DNA from: an uncultured Pelagibacteraceae bacterium | GTDB lineage: Bacteria > Pseudomonadota > Alphaproteobacteria > Pelagibacterales > Pelagibacteraceae | DNA length: 64,000 nt | Assembly: GCA_902514665.1 (NCBI GenBank) | Contig: CABXRS010000001.1 | Coordinates: 1-64,000 of the forward strand | Reading direction: 5' to 3' | Shown here: piece by piece, positions 7,990-17,914 of the stretch | How the letters are laid out: each line of letters starts with the position of its first letter | Position numbering within the stretch: the first letter of the stretch is position 1 | The notes under the pieces: generated by a model | The model's database searches: none | Seen by the model: the letters and a program-made list of their open reading frames with translations, nothing else | What the model was told of the DNA's origin: nothing | Made by a program: the position numbers and the translations under genes

Positions 7990-9861
7990 ATGAAAAATGA
8001 TTTATCTTTTGATGTAGTAGTAATTGGTGGTGGACATGCAGGTTGTGAAGCTGCAACTGCCTCTGCACGCTTAGGAGTTAACACTGCTTTATTTACCCAT
8101 AAGATTGAAACGATTGGTGAGATGTCGTGTAATCCAGCTATTGGTGGATTAGGTAAAGGTCATTTAGTTAGAGAGATAGATGCTCTCGATGGCGTTATGG
8201 GTGAGATTGCTGATAAGTCAGGAATACAATTTAGGTTGCTAAACAGAAGTAGAGGTCCTGCTGTTCGTGGACCAAGAACACAGTCAGATAGATCTTTATA
8301 TCGAAAATATATGCAAGAAAAACTTGTAAACTACTGTAATTTACACATTTTTTCTGATCCTGTTATCAAGTTTATTTTTAATAAAAACACTATAAGTGGT
8401 TTTGAAACTAAAAATGGCAAAAAAGTTACATGTGGTAAGTTAATACTAACAACAGGCACTTTTTTAAATGGTTTGATACATATAGGTGATGAAAGAACAC
8501 CAGCAGGAAGATATGATGAGAAACCTTCTACAGGTTTAAGTGAACAATTACAAAAATACGAATTCAAAATTGGAAGGTTAAAAACTGGAACTCCTCCTCG
8601 ATTAGATTCAAGGACGATTAATTATAAAAATTTAGAAGAACAGTTTGCAGATGATGATCCTTATTTTTTTTCATTTCTAACTAAAAAAAATATAAACGAA
8701 CAAGTATCATGTAGGATGACATACACCAATCAAAAGGTACATAAGATTATAGAAAAAAATCTATCAAAGAGTGCAATGTACTCTGGTAGCATAAAAAGTG
8801 TTGGACCAAGATACTGTCCTTCTATAGAAGATAAAATAGTTAAATTTTCAGATAAAGGACGACATCAGATATTTTTGGAGCCCGAAGGATTAAATGATCA
8901 TACAATTTACCCAAATGGTATTTCTACATCGCTTCCAAATGAGGTTCAGCAAGAAATATGTAATAATATCAGTGGTTTAGAAAATGTTAAAATAATTAGA
9001 CCTGGATATGCTATAGAATATGACTATGTAGACCCTAGAGAGCTTTTTCTTACCCTTGAGACTAAAAAAATTAATAATCTTTACCTAGCTGGCCAAATAA
9101 ATGGAACTACTGGTTATGAGGAAGCTGCATCACAAGGTCTTATTGCTGGAATAAATGCTGCATTATCTGTCAAGGGACAAGAACCATTTATATTAGATAG
9201 ATCTGATGCTTACATAGGAGTAATGATTGACGATTTAGTAACTAAAGGCGTTGCTGAACCCTATAGAATGTTTACTTCTCGGGCAGAATATAGATTAAGC
9301 TTGAGAGCAGATAATGCAGATCAAAGGTTGACTGGTAAAGGCATCGAAATTGGATTAATTGGAGATAAAAGAAAGGAAATATATTTAGATAAATCTGAAA
9401 AATTAAAGAATATTTCTAATAAAATGTTGAAATCTCACATTTCTCCAAATAAAGCTGAAAATTATGGTATAAAGATAGCAAAAGATGGAATTCTTAGGTC
9501 TTCGAGTGAAATTCTAACCCAAAAAGATGTAGATATGTTTAAAATAAGAGAGATTTGGAGTCATATACCCTATTATGACAGAGAAATTGATGAGCAGATA
9601 GAAATAAATGCGCATTATAGAGGTTATTTAAAAAAGCAAAAAGCTGACATCTTGGCTTTTAAAAGAGATGAAAACCTAATAATTCCTGAAAAAATTGATT
9701 ATGACAAGCTCCCAGGACTATCAAATGAGGTAAAGGCAAAATTTAACCAAATTAAGCCTAAAACTATGGGTCAGGCCTTAAGAATAGATGGAATCACTCC
9801 TGCGGCTGTATATATTTTGTTGTCACATGTAAAAAGAAAGTCTATTAAGCATATAGCTTAA
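7990..9861 (+). CDS. mnmG: tRNA uridine-5-carboxymethylaminomethyl modification enzyme MnmG
   Basis: FAD-dependent partner of MnmE (formerly GidA). The 623-aa protein has the FAD-binding [10 protein letters not shown] near residues 13-22, the family signature [11 protein letters not shown] near 276-286, and the C-terminal [13 protein letters not shown] contact near 375-384. The end (about 540-620) is the helical MnmE-binding domain with PGLSNE. Length is standard. Its last base overlaps the rsmG ATG by one, so rsmG is translationally coupled. A TATAAG at 7976-7981 may be a -10 but has no good -35. Confidence 0.97.
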   Translation: MKNDLSFDVVVIGGGHAGCEAATASARLGVNTALFTHKIETIGEMSCNPAIGGLGKGHLVREIDALDGVMGEIADKSGIQFRLLNRSRGPAVRGPRTQSDRSLYRKYMQEKLVNYCNLHIFSDPVIKFIFNKNTISGFETKNGKKVTCGKLILTTGTFLNGLIHIGDERTPAGRYDEKPSTGLSEQLQKYEFKIGRLKTGTPPRLDSRTINYKNLEEQFADDDPYFFSFLTKKNINEQVSCRMTYTNQKVHKIIEKNLSKSAMYSGSIKSVGPRYCPSIEDKIVKFSDKGRHQIFLEPEGLNDHTIYPNGISTSLPNEVQQEICNNISGLENVKIIRPGYAIEYDYVDPRELFLTLETKKINNLYLAGQINGTTGYEEAASQGLIAGINAALSVKGQEPFILDRSDAYIGVMIDDLVTKGVAEPYRMFTSRAEYRLSLRADNADQRLTGKGIEIGLIGDKRKEIYLDKSEKLKNISNKMLKSHISPNKAENYGIKIAKDGILRSSSEILTQKDVDMFKIREIWSHIPYYDREIDEQIEINAHYRGYLKKQKADILAFKRDENLIIPEKIDYDKLPGLSNEVKAKFNQIKPKTMGQALRIDGITPAAVYILLSHVKRKSIKHIA

Positions 9862-10514
9862 TGGATAAAGAAATTATAAATTCTTACTCAAAACTTTCAG
9901 GGCTAAATGTTCCACGTGAAACATTTTCAGACTTCGAAAGCTATATATCAATGATCTTAGAAAAAAATGAAAAAATCAACTTAATTAGCGGTAAATTTAG
10001 TGAAAAAAATGATATAATTGAGCGTCATATTATTGATTCTGCGCAAATTATTGATATTATTGACTTTAATAGTAATATAACTACAGATATAGGCTCAGGT
10101 AGTGGAATGCCGGGTATAATTATAGCAATTCTACTAAAAAGCCTTAAAAAAGATATAAAGGTCAAGCTTTATGAAAAAAGCTACCATAAAAGCCATTTTC
10201 TTAGAGATGTCTCTAGAAAATTAAATCTAAAAACAGAAATAATACAAAAAAATATTTTTGAAGAAAAAAAATTAGAAACAGGAACAATAATGTCTAGAGC
10301 ATTTAAACCGATGCCAGTAGTTTTAGATTTAGTGAATGAAAATTTTTCTAATTTTTCAAATATAATTTTTTTTATGGGCAAGAGTGGAAGAGAAATTTTT
10401 CAAAATACATTAAAGGATTGGGAGTTAGATTATTCTGAAAAAAAAAGTTTAACAAGCGAAGAATCTTTTTTAGTAAATGTGAAAAAAATTAAAAAAAAAA
10501 TTAAAAGAAATTAA
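9861..10514 (+). CDS. rsmG: 16S rRNA (guanine527-N7)-methyltransferase
   Basis: RsmG (GidB) methylates G527 of 16S rRNA with SAM. The 217-aa protein has the N-terminal NVPRETF helix (about 16-22), the KINLIS motif, and the SAM loop TDIGSGSGMPG near residues 75-85. The C-terminal part is more diverged and lysine-rich, but length is normal. It overlaps mnmG by 1 base and abuts parA without a gap. The DNA coding for NVPRETF is also a parS site, so this gene carries a dual-use sequence. Confidence 0.93.
   Translation: MDKEIINSYSKLSGLNVPRETFSDFESYISMILEKNEKINLISGKFSEKNDIIERHIIDSAQIIDIIDFNSNITTDIGSGSGMPGIIIAILLKSLKKDIKVKLYEKSYHKSHFLRDVSRKLNLKTEIIQKNIFEEKKLETGTIMSRAFKPMPVVLDLVNENFSNFSNIIFFMGKSGREIFQNTLKDWELDYSEKKSLTSEESFLVNVKKIKKKIKRN
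9908..9923. promoter_or_regulatory. parS: parS centromere site inside rsmG
   Basis: TGTTCCACGTGAAACA is a full match to the ParB-binding consensus TGTTNCACGTGAAACA and is nearly palindromic. It lies within rsmG, encoding Val-Pro-Arg-Glu-Thr, 0.6 kb from parA and 1.4 kb from parB, and about 7.3 kb from the candidate oriC. It is the only copy I found in the window. Confidence 0.88.
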
Positions 10515-11309
10515 ATGCAAATTATTTCAGTCATAAATCAAAAGGGTGGGGTTGGTAAAACAACTTCAGCAATTAACTTAGCGGCAGGTCTATCTCAACA
10601 GAACAAGAAAATTCTAGTTTTAGACTTAGACCCACAGGGAAATGCAACTACTGGTCTTGGATTATCAAATATGGATAATTCTTCAGAGACAATTTATGGG
10701 GTTCTTAATGGAACAAAAGAAATAAGCGATGTAATTAAAAAGACGCAGTTTGAAAATCTTGATATAATAACCTCTAATGTAGATTTATCTGGTCTTGAGG
10801 TGGAGACGGCTGATGACAGCAACAGAGCTTTCTTATTAAAAGTAAAATTAACCTCATATTTAAACAATTCTGGAGGCATATACGATTATATATTGATAGA
10901 TTGTCCACCATCTCTAAGCTTACTGACTGTAATGGCACTGGTAAGCTCAAACTCACTTCTAGTTCCACTCCAAACAGAATTTTTTGCTTTAGAAGGTTTA
11001 ACTCAGTTAATGAAAACAATTGAGAGAATAAAAGTAAGTCTTAACCCTGACTTAAGCATTAGAGGAATACTATTAACGATGTATGATAAACGAAATAAGC
11101 TGTCCTCTCAAGTTGAGAAGGAGGCTAGAGATTATTTTAAAGAAAAAGTTTATTCAACAGTAATACCTAGGAATGTTAGATTGTCAGAGGCACCTTCACA
11201 TGGGATGCCAGTTCTAATATATGACAAGACTTGTCCAGGTAGTAAAGCATATTTTAGTTTTACGGATGAATTTTTAAATCAAGATACAACAATGGGGAGT
11301 GCTGCTTAA
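10515..11309 (+). CDS. parA: Chromosome partitioning ATPase ParA
   Basis: Walker-type ATPase that moves ParB-parS complexes and segregates chromosome origins. The 264-aa protein has the deviant Walker A KGGVGKTTSA (about residues 10-19), Walker A' LDLDPQGNAT near 36-45 and Walker B YILIDCPPSL near 123-132. No long N-terminal HTH extension is present, as expected for chromosomal ParA. It starts directly after the rsmG stop and overlaps parB by one base; this mnmG-rsmG-parA-parB order is the classic origin-proximal cluster. Confidence 0.96.
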   Translation: MQIISVINQKGGVGKTTSAINLAAGLSQQNKKILVLDLDPQGNATTGLGLSNMDNSSETIYGVLNGTKEISDVIKKTQFENLDIITSNVDLSGLEVETADDSNRAFLLKVKLTSYLNNSGGIYDYILIDCPPSLSLLTVMALVSSNSLLVPLQTEFFALEGLTQLMKTIERIKVSLNPDLSIRGILLTMYDKRNKLSSQVEKEARDYFKEKVYSTVIPRNVRLSEAPSHGMPVLIYDKTCPGSKAYFSFTDEFLNQDTTMGSAA

Positions 11310-12157
11310 TGGATTCTAATAAAATAAAAAGAGGCCTTGGAAGAGGATTATCATCTCTTATAGGTGAAACTAAAGTCGAGTCTCAAAAAAATAGGCTAGC
11401 TATTAGTGATCTTATACCCAATAAATATCAACCTAGAAAAATATTTGATGAGGAAAATTTAAATGAACTTGCTAATTCGATTAGTGAAAGAGGAATTTTA
11501 CAACCAATCATTGTTCGTAAATCAAATGATGACCAATTAAAGTTTGAAATAATTGCAGGAGAAAGAAGGTGGCTTGCGGCTCAAAAGGTAGGCCTGCATG
11601 ATGTGCCGGTGGTAATTACAGAAGCGGATGACTTAAAATCATTAGAATTCGCAATAGTTGAAAATGTTCAAAGGCATGATTTAAATCCCTTAGAAGAAGC
11701 CCAAGGATATAAAAAACTTATTGATGAATTCTCATATGATCAAGAAAAAGTCTCTAAATTTATAGGTAAAAGCCGTAGTTACATTGCTAACGCGCTTAGA
11801 CTTTTGTCTCTTCCAGATGAAGTTGTTAAATTAATTGAAAATCAGAAATTATCAGCTGGCCATGCAAAAATTCTGGTTGGGTTAGAAAATGCAAGTTTTG
11901 TTGCTAACAAAATAATTGAAAATAAATTTTCAGTCAGACAAGCTGAGAATTTTGTAAAATTATTTAGAAATAAAAGACTTAAACCAACTGATTCAAAAGA
12001 TGTAAATATAATGCATTTAGAAATGTCATTAGTAAATAAGGTCGGTTTAAATGTAGAGATCAAAAATAAAAAAAATAATAAAGGCAAAATTTCTTTTGAA
12101 TATAAACATCTAGATCAACTGAACAAAATAATCGATATAGTCAAAAAATATTATTAG
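11309..12157 (+). CDS. parB: ParB chromosome segregation protein / CTPase
   Basis: Binds parS, spreads on DNA as a CTP-dependent clamp and activates ParA. The 282-aa protein begins with the ParA-activating basic stretch RGLGRGLSSLIG (about residues 8-19), then the ParB/Srx N-domain with QPRKIFDE and the CTP-binding GERRW motif near residues 85-89, followed by ENVQRHDLNPLEEA and a helix-turn-helix around IGKSRSYIANALRLL. Its parS target is within rsmG just upstream. It ends 4 bases from convergent holA, with no visible terminator. Confidence 0.96.
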   Translation: MDSNKIKRGLGRGLSSLIGETKVESQKNRLAISDLIPNKYQPRKIFDEENLNELANSISERGILQPIIVRKSNDDQLKFEIIAGERRWLAAQKVGLHDVPVVITEADDLKSLEFAIVENVQRHDLNPLEEAQGYKKLIDEFSYDQEKVSKFIGKSRSYIANALRLLSLPDEVVKLIENQKLSAGHAKILVGLENASFVANKIIENKFSVRQAENFVKLFRNKRLKPTDSKDVNIMHLEMSLVNKVGLNVEIKNKKNNKGKISFEYKHLDQLNKIIDIVKKYY

Positions 12158-12161
12158 TATT

Positions 12162-13145
12162 TTATAAAGACGTTTCTAATATAAAATCTGATATAGCATT
12201 TACTGGATTATAAAAATTCTTTTTAATTTGTAGTTCTATTTCATTTAAACTAAAAATTAATTCCTTAATCTGTGTAATGCTCCAGTTATTAATTTGCTTC
12301 TTTACAATTTCTTTATCTTTCCAAAAAATTGGCGGTTTCGCATTCGAAACAGTTTTATTAAGATCATTATTTCCACTATATTCTTCGGATAATTTAAGCA
12401 ATCTCTTTGCTTTTTGTAAAAAAGTTCTTATTATTGTTATGCTATCTTCATTATTAAAGTTATTTTCACACAAAATAGTGATTGTCTTTTTATTGTTTTT
12501 AGCCAAACAATTGTCTACAAGCTCAGTAACACTGTAATTTTCAATTAAGTTTGTAAGACTAATAAGATTTTCTGATGTAATTTTATTACCGTTCATAGTA
12601 AAAAATTTAATTTTATTTAATTCATTCTTTAATATTCCTCTATCACCATTACACTTATTTATTAGAAGTGATGTATTAAAGTTTGAAATAATTATTTTAT
12701 TTTTTCTAAAAAATTGATTTGCAATAGTTGATAGTGTTTCTTGTGTATCTGGATAAAAAGCTATACTTAAATGTTTTTTACTTTTTTCAAAATAAGACCT
12801 CAATTTAGATTTTTTTTCTAAATTACCAGCTTCAATTATAATTAATATATCACTTATATTTTTTTCCTCTAAATATTCTACTTTTTTTAGAATTTTATCA
12901 GTGCATCTTTTTATAATAATTATTTTTTCTCTTTCAAAAAGTGAATTCGATAATATTTCTTGGTAAAAAGAATCCGAATAATCTTCAATTTCTTTTTCAT
13001 CATATTTATTTAAAGGCTTGTTATTGCTACTAATAACTATACGAGATATTTCCTCGTCTTTTGCACCTTGGTTTTGACCATAAAATAAAATAAAATTTAC
13101 TTTAGCTAAATTATATTTTTTAATTTCATATGATTTTAAAATCAT
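12162..13145 (-). CDS. holA: DNA polymerase III delta subunit
   Basis: Clamp-loader subunit that opens the beta sliding clamp. The 327-aa protein is strongly diverged but shows the HolA start with FYGQNQGAKDEEI (about 22-34), a central Rossmann-like region with FYPD, and the conserved KLSNEL-like segment CNGDRGILKNELNKI near residues 168-182. The gene overlaps lptE by 4 bases and follows leuS-lptE, the conserved leuS-lptE-holA order, which carries much of the weight of this call. Confidence 0.88.
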   Translation of the reverse strand: MILKSYEIKKYNLAKVNFILFYGQNQGAKDEEISRIVISSNNKPLNKYDEKEIEDYSDSFYQEILSNSLFEREKIIIIKRCTDKILKKVEYLEEKNISDILIIIEAGNLEKKSKLRSYFEKSKKHLSIAFYPDTQETLSTIANQFFRKNKIIISNFNTSLLINKCNGDRGILKNELNKIKFFTMNGNKITSENLISLTNLIENYSVTELVDNCLAKNNKKTITILCENNFNNEDSITIIRTFLQKAKRLLKLSEEYSGNNDLNKTVSNAKPPIFWKDKEIVKKQINNWSITQIKELIFSLNEIELQIKKNFYNPVNAISDFILETSL

Positions 13146-13594
13146 TCTAAATCTACTAATGATAAATTAAATTTTCTAATAATAGAAAGAGCAAAGTTTC
13201 TTTTGATTGTGTTTTCATAATTTTTTTGTTGAAAAATATCAGAAATATTTTTCAAATTTAGACTTTCATTAAATACATATGTTTTATTGTTAAAATTTTC
13301 TAATGTTATGTATGTTGTAGCATTTAAATTATATTCTGAAACAGAGCCTTTCGTATCTTTTGTAACGATTATTTTTTCAAATCTTGTATCTATTTTTAGG
13401 TTTAATTGATTTTTCGAGCCTGAATTTGAAATTCTTTTTATTTCATTAGTAATTACATTATTTATAAATTTATCACCTTTTTTTTCTTCAATAAAAATAA
13501 TGTAGTCTAATTTACTATAATTATTGTATATGGGACTAAAACCACATCCTGTTAGTAATAAAATTAAAAAAAAAGCAAAATATTTATTTCTCAT
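13142..13594 (-). CDS. lptE: LPS-assembly lipoprotein LptE
   Basis: LptE plugs the LptD barrel that inserts lipopolysaccharide in the outer membrane. The 150-aa protein has a lipoprotein signal peptide: short basic N-terminus, hydrophobic stretch, lipobox LLTGC with Cys at about residue 17, followed by GFSPIY, a common LptE start. The remainder is weakly conserved. The identification rests on lipobox, size and its position between leuS (its start abuts the leuS stop) and holA, the standard order in proteobacteria. Confidence 0.82.
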   Translation of the reverse strand: MRNKYFAFFLILLLTGCGFSPIYNNYSKLDYIIFIEEKKGDKFINNVITNEIKRISNSGSKNQLNLKIDTRFEKIIVTKDTKGSVSEYNLNATTYITLENFNNKTYVFNESLNLKNISDIFQQKNYENTIKRNFALSIIRKFNLSLVDLE

Positions 13595-16126
13595 TTATAT
13601 AATAAAGTTAATTAATTTATTTTTAATATAAATTTTTCTTTTAATAATTTTTTCATTAAAATATTTTTTCAATGTTTCATCTTTATTAATTTTTTCAAGC
13701 AACTTCTCTTCAGAGGTATCAATATCCGTTTTTAACAATCCTCTTTTTTTGCCATTTATTTGAATTACAATATTAGTCGTCTTTTCAAGTAAAATAGTTT
13801 CATCATATTCGGGCCATTTGATATGTTTTGAGCTTAAATTTTTTAAACACTCATTTGATAAGTGTGGGACAACAGGTGACATCGCAATTAAGATTTTTTC
13901 ATAATTTTCTTTCAACGTTTTTTTAGTGTAACTCTTACTTGTTTGCTTTATGAAGAATGAATATATTTCATGCAAATTTGCAACTATTTTATTATAACTA
14001 AAGTTTTCTAAATTCTCAGTAATTTCTTTAAGAAACTTATTAGTATGTTTAAGTATTTCTTTGTCAGTATCTGTTTTATGGTCCTTTTTTATTTCTTCCA
14101 AAATTTTTAAATTTAAGTTCCATAATTTTTGGATAAATTTAAAAGCAGATATAATACCTTCTTCAGACCACTGAACATCTTTTTCAGGTGGACTGTCAGA
14201 TAGTATAAAAAGTCTTGCTGCATCAGCCCCATAATTAGAAATTATATTCTCTGGATCTATTGTATTTTTTTTTGATTTAGACATAGACTCACTTGGACCA
14301 ACAAAAACTTTAGATTTATCCTTTTTAGTGAATTTTTCTCCATTTATTGTTTCAATTTCTTCTGGACTTAGCCAATTATTATTCGAGTCCTTGTAAGTTT
14401 CATGACAAACCATACCTTGAGTAAAAAGACCATTAAAAGGTTCTGATAAATTAATATCTTTATTTTTATATGAAATTGCTCTTGTAAAAAATCTCGAATA
14501 AAGGAGATGTAAAATGGCGTGTTCTACACCACCTATATATTGATCAACTGGCATCCAGTAATCAATCTCCTCTTTATTAAAGCCATATTTTGTCTCTTTA
14601 GGAGAGCAAAATCTTAAAAAATACCACGAAGAGCAAACAAATGTATCAAGAGTATCTGTTTCTCTTGTAAGTTCTTTCCCATCGATCAAAATTTTTTTCC
14701 AATCTTTTTGACCATCTAAAGGATTACCTTTCACATTAAGTTCAATGTTATTTGGCAATTTAACTGGAAGCATTGATTTTGGTATAGGGTAACTATTACC
14801 TTTATCGTCATATGCAATTGGTATCGGACAACCCCAATATCTTTGCCTAGATACACCCCAATCTTTAAGTCTAAAATTAATTTGTTTTTTTCCCAATTTT
14901 CTTTCTTCTAAAATCTTAATTGTTTCTATTACTGAATTATTGGGTGCTTCCAGATCGTTCAAAAAATCAGAATTAATTAATATTCCTGATCCTGGAAATG
15001 CTTTCTCTTTGACTTCAAAATTTTCATCCTCATCTTCAGGTCGTACAACAGTTTTTATTTCAAGATTATACTTCTTTGCGAAATCAAAATCTCTTTGGTC
15101 ATGTGCCGGACATCCAAAAACAGCACCAAATCCATAATCCATTAGGACAAAGTTTGCAAAATATACTGGTACTTTTTGACTTGGATTAAAAGGATTGGCC
15201 GCTTTTAGATTTGTTTTAAAACCTATCTTTTCTCCTACAGCTATCGCTTCTTCTGTAGTCCCAGTTTTAGAACACTCTTCTTTAAATTTTAAAAAGTCTT
15301 CATTTTTTTTAAAATATTTTGATATCTCATGATCAATAGATACTGCCAAAAAAGAAAAACCAAAAAGTGTGTCTGGTCTTGTAGTATAACATTTTATATT
15401 TTTGACTGGTAGATCTCCACTAATTTCAAAGTCTATTTCACATCCAAAGGACTTTCCAATCCAATTTTTCTGCATAGTTTTAACTTTAGTTGGCCATTGT
15501 TCTAATTTGTCAAGGCCATCCAATAACTCTTGAGAAAATTTTGATATATTAAAAAACCATTGACTTAATTTTTTTCGTTCAACAGTTGCCCCAGATCTCC
15601 AACCTTTTCCTTCAATAACCTGTTCATTTGCTAGCACGGTTTCATCAACGGGATCCCAATTTACATAGTTTTCTTTTCTATAAACTAATTTCTTTTCTAA
15701 TAGTTCTAAAAAAAACATTTGTTGATGTTTATAATATTCTTCAGAACATGTTGAAATTTCTCTATCCCAATCAATTGAAAGACCAAGTCTTTTTAACTGC
15801 AATTTCATATTGTTAATGTTGGTTTCTGTCCATACCTTAGGATCTAAATTATTTTCTTTTGCTGCATTTTCAGCAGGCATACCAAATGAATCCCAACCCA
15901 TTGGATGGAGCACATTAAATCCTTTTAGTGCCTTATACCTTGCAAGCACATCTCCTATTGTGTAATTTCTTACATGTCCCATATGAATTCTACCTGAGGG
16001 ATATGGAAACATTTCAAGGCAATAAAATTTTTTTTTATTATTATCTACTTTAGCTGAGAAAGTTTTTTCCTGTTCCCAGAAATTTTGCCATTTTTTTTCT
16101 ATTAATTTAAAATTATATCTTTCCAC
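13595..16126 (-). CDS. leuS: Leucyl-tRNA synthetase
   Basis: Class Ia synthetase charging tRNA-Leu, with an editing domain. The 843-aa protein has the HIGH-type motif [15 protein letters not shown] (about residues 41-55), the CP1 editing domain with the threonine-rich TTRPDTLFG near 248-256, the WGCPIPI segment near 432, and KMSKS-type MSKSKKN near 619-625. The C-terminal domain is complete (GKKRG near 770). Length is normal. It heads the leftward leuS-lptE-holA unit. Confidence 0.97.
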   Translation of the reverse strand: MERYNFKLIEKKWQNFWEQEKTFSAKVDNNKKKFYCLEMFPYPSGRIHMGHVRNYTIGDVLARYKALKGFNVLHPMGWDSFGMPAENAAKENNLDPKVWTETNINNMKLQLKRLGLSIDWDREISTCSEEYYKHQQMFFLELLEKKLVYRKENYVNWDPVDETVLANEQVIEGKGWRSGATVERKKLSQWFFNISKFSQELLDGLDKLEQWPTKVKTMQKNWIGKSFGCEIDFEISGDLPVKNIKCYTTRPDTLFGFSFLAVSIDHEISKYFKKNEDFLKFKEECSKTGTTEEAIAVGEKIGFKTNLKAANPFNPSQKVPVYFANFVLMDYGFGAVFGCPAHDQRDFDFAKKYNLEIKTVVRPEDEDENFEVKEKAFPGSGILINSDFLNDLEAPNNSVIETIKILEERKLGKKQINFRLKDWGVSRQRYWGCPIPIAYDDKGNSYPIPKSMLPVKLPNNIELNVKGNPLDGQKDWKKILIDGKELTRETDTLDTFVCSSWYFLRFCSPKETKYGFNKEEIDYWMPVDQYIGGVEHAILHLLYSRFFTRAISYKNKDINLSEPFNGLFTQGMVCHETYKDSNNNWLSPEEIETINGEKFTKKDKSKVFVGPSESMSKSKKNTIDPENIISNYGADAARLFILSDSPPEKDVQWSEEGIISAFKFIQKLWNLNLKILEEIKKDHKTDTDKEILKHTNKFLKEITENLENFSYNKIVANLHEIYSFFIKQTSKSYTKKTLKENYEKILIAMSPVVPHLSNECLKNLSSKHIKWPEYDETILLEKTTNIVIQINGKKRGLLKTDIDTSEEKLLEKINKDETLKKYFNEKIIKRKIYIKNKLINFII

Positions 16127-16176
16127 GGATTAATGATTCATATAATTTTGATTGATGGATCTTGCTAAAAATAAAT

Positions 16177-16728
16177 TTACTCTTTTCTCTTTCTTCTTTT
16201 CTGAACAGACTCTTTCTCATATATAGCAGCTTTTTTTAAAATTTGTTTTTGAATTTCGTTAACTAAAACTTTATCTGTTTCTATCACTTTACAATTAATT
16301 AAACTATCCATACATTTTCTGTTAAAAATTGTAATATCTAAAGCGTCTGATCTGACTTCATTTGTAAGAAATCTAATCGTAATTTTAATACTTTCCCCAG
16401 GTTTATTTTGATCAGAATACCAATCAGTTATTATAATTCCTCCAGAATAATTTACTGATGTTAGTGGCATAAAATCAATTACATCTAATGAGGCTCTCCA
16501 CAGGGAATTCGAACTTGCAAAATCAAACCTTCCTCCAGAATCATTTCCAAATGCATCATTTAAAGTAAAACCTCGACCTTCTTTTAAGTTTTGCTTAACT
16601 CTTTCTTTTGGGTCAGCAGGAAATTTTCTAGCATCGGCTCCAGGAAATTTTCCGTTACAAGCTGATAAAAAAAGGCATGTTATTAATAAAAAAACTGCAG
16701 TTTTTAGTGAATTTACTTTGATATTCAT
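16177..16728 (-). CDS. DUF3576 lipoprotein
   Basis: A 183-aa predicted lipoprotein: signal segment with lipobox LFLSAC (Cys at about 24), then a conserved body with FGNDSGGRFDFASSNSLWRASLDVIDFMPL, typical of alphaproteobacterial DUF3576 proteins. That family is usually encoded just upstream of leuS, as here. Function is not established; membrane or periplasmic location is inferred. The C-terminus is a lysine/arginine tail (QKRRKRKE). Confidence 0.75.
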   Translation of the reverse strand: MNIKVNSLKTAVFLLITCLFLSACNGKFPGADARKFPADPKERVKQNLKEGRGFTLNDAFGNDSGGRFDFASSNSLWRASLDVIDFMPLTSVNYSGGIIITDWYSDQNKPGESIKITIRFLTNEVRSDALDITIFNRKCMDSLINCKVIETDKVLVNEIQKQILKKAAIYEKESVQKRRKRKE

Positions 16729-16910
16729 TTTTTCAATGCTTATACATCATAAATTTTAAGTTTGAAAAAACATATGATAAAATAGGTAAAAAAGTGATGC
16801 AAAAATGCAACACTATCAAATATAAACAATAAAGCGGCATTATTATTGAAAAAATTATTCTCTGAACTGGTAAATATGTCATGTTTATTATTAATAATTA
16901 ACATTAATTT

Positions 16911-16917
16911 AAAGGAG
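16911..16917 (+). promoter_or_regulatory. Strong ribosome-binding site of porin
   Basis: AAAGGAG, 8 bases before the ATG at 16926, is one of the best Shine-Dalgarno matches in a window where most genes have weak or no site. It fits a highly expressed outer-membrane protein and fixes the start. Confidence 0.7.
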
Positions 16918-16925
16918 TAATTAAT

Positions 16926-17897
16926 ATGAACAACTTTAAAAAACTAGGATTAACTGCATTGGCGAGTTCGCTTGTAGTTTCTTCTGCTGTTGCTGGTGAA
17001 ATGTCAGTAGCAGGTGGAGCAAGTATCGGTTTAAAAAATACATCGAAAACTGCTTCAGGTAAATCTTGGACAATGGGAAATCAGTTAACTTTCACAGGTT
17101 CTGGTGAATTAGACAATGGTATGAATGTATCATTATCTTTCGTTCTTGACCAAGACGATGACACAACTTTAGGTCAAACAGCTAGAGAAAAAAACTCTCC
17201 GTTTGACAGTCACTCAGTAACTGTAAGTTCTGACATGTTAGGAAGTTTGAAATTCTCTGGTGAGGGTGGATCTTCAGCTCAAGGAGCTATTGATACTACT
17301 GCTGCTGGTGATGCATGGGACAACGGTTCAGGTGTTACATCTCCAAGAGCTTCAGAAGCTGGTAACAACAGTATGTTGTATACACTTCCGTCGTTAATGG
17401 ATGATTTAACTCTTAAAGCATCTTACTCTCCAGGATCAGCTGGTGGTGGATCTGCTACTGCTTACCACATTCAGTACGCAGGTGTTGAAGGTTTAACACT
17501 TGATTACGCTGTTGGTGAAACTGAAACTATTGGTTCTGAGCAAGAGCATACTACTTACAAAGCATCATATGTTTACAGTTCATTCACTTTAAGTTATTCA
17601 GAAACTGAAAGTGCATTTGATACTGATTCAGATGGTTTAGATGAAACTGTTTCATCTTACAACCTTGCTTACACAGTAACTGATGATATATCAATTGCAT
17701 ACGGTGAAGATACAATCGAAACTGAAGATGCAAGTACTGATGAAGAAGTTAGCAAGATTAATGTTTCATACACAACTGGTGGTGTAACATTATCTGCCTC
17801 TCAGTATTCAGCATCGGCTGTAGGTAATACTACAACTGAGTCTGCATCTACTGGTGATAAAGAAAGATGGGCTTTATCAGCTACATTTGCATTCTAA
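16926..17897 (+). CDS. Outer-membrane porin
   Basis: Forms beta-barrel channels for small solutes. The 323-aa protein starts with a Sec signal peptide (LGLTALASSLVVSSAVAG, cleavage near VAG-EM at about 24), then alternating polar/hydrophobic strands, many Gly/Ser/Thr residues, acidic loops, and a C-terminal phenylalanine (ALSATFAF) recognised by the BAM complex. It resembles alphaproteobacterial Porin_4 proteins. It has its own strong ribosome-binding site and terminator, and codon use is less A/T-extreme than neighbours, indicating high expression. Confidence 0.87.
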   Translation: MNNFKKLGLTALASSLVVSSAVAGEMSVAGGASIGLKNTSKTASGKSWTMGNQLTFTGSGELDNGMNVSLSFVLDQDDDTTLGQTAREKNSPFDSHSVTVSSDMLGSLKFSGEGGSSAQGAIDTTAAGDAWDNGSGVTSPRASEAGNNSMLYTLPSLMDDLTLKASYSPGSAGGGSATAYHIQYAGVEGLTLDYAVGETETIGSEQEHTTYKASYVYSSFTLSYSETESAFDTDSDGLDETVSSYNLAYTVTDDISIAYGEDTIETEDASTDEEVSKINVSYTTGGVTLSASQYSASAVGNTTTESASTGDKERWALSATFAF

Positions 17898-17914
17898 TTT
17901 GATTTAGATATAAA

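Noticed and set aside
7976-7990. Leaderless mnmG promoter from TATAAG
   Set aside because: No acceptable -35 at 16-18 bases; the nearest TTGTAA is 14 bases away.
16760-16830. Small RNA or hairpin between the DUF3576 gene and porin (ATGCAAAAATGCAA)
   Set aside because: It is only a short direct repeat of ATGCAA; no stable hairpin with T-run or clear promoter was seen.
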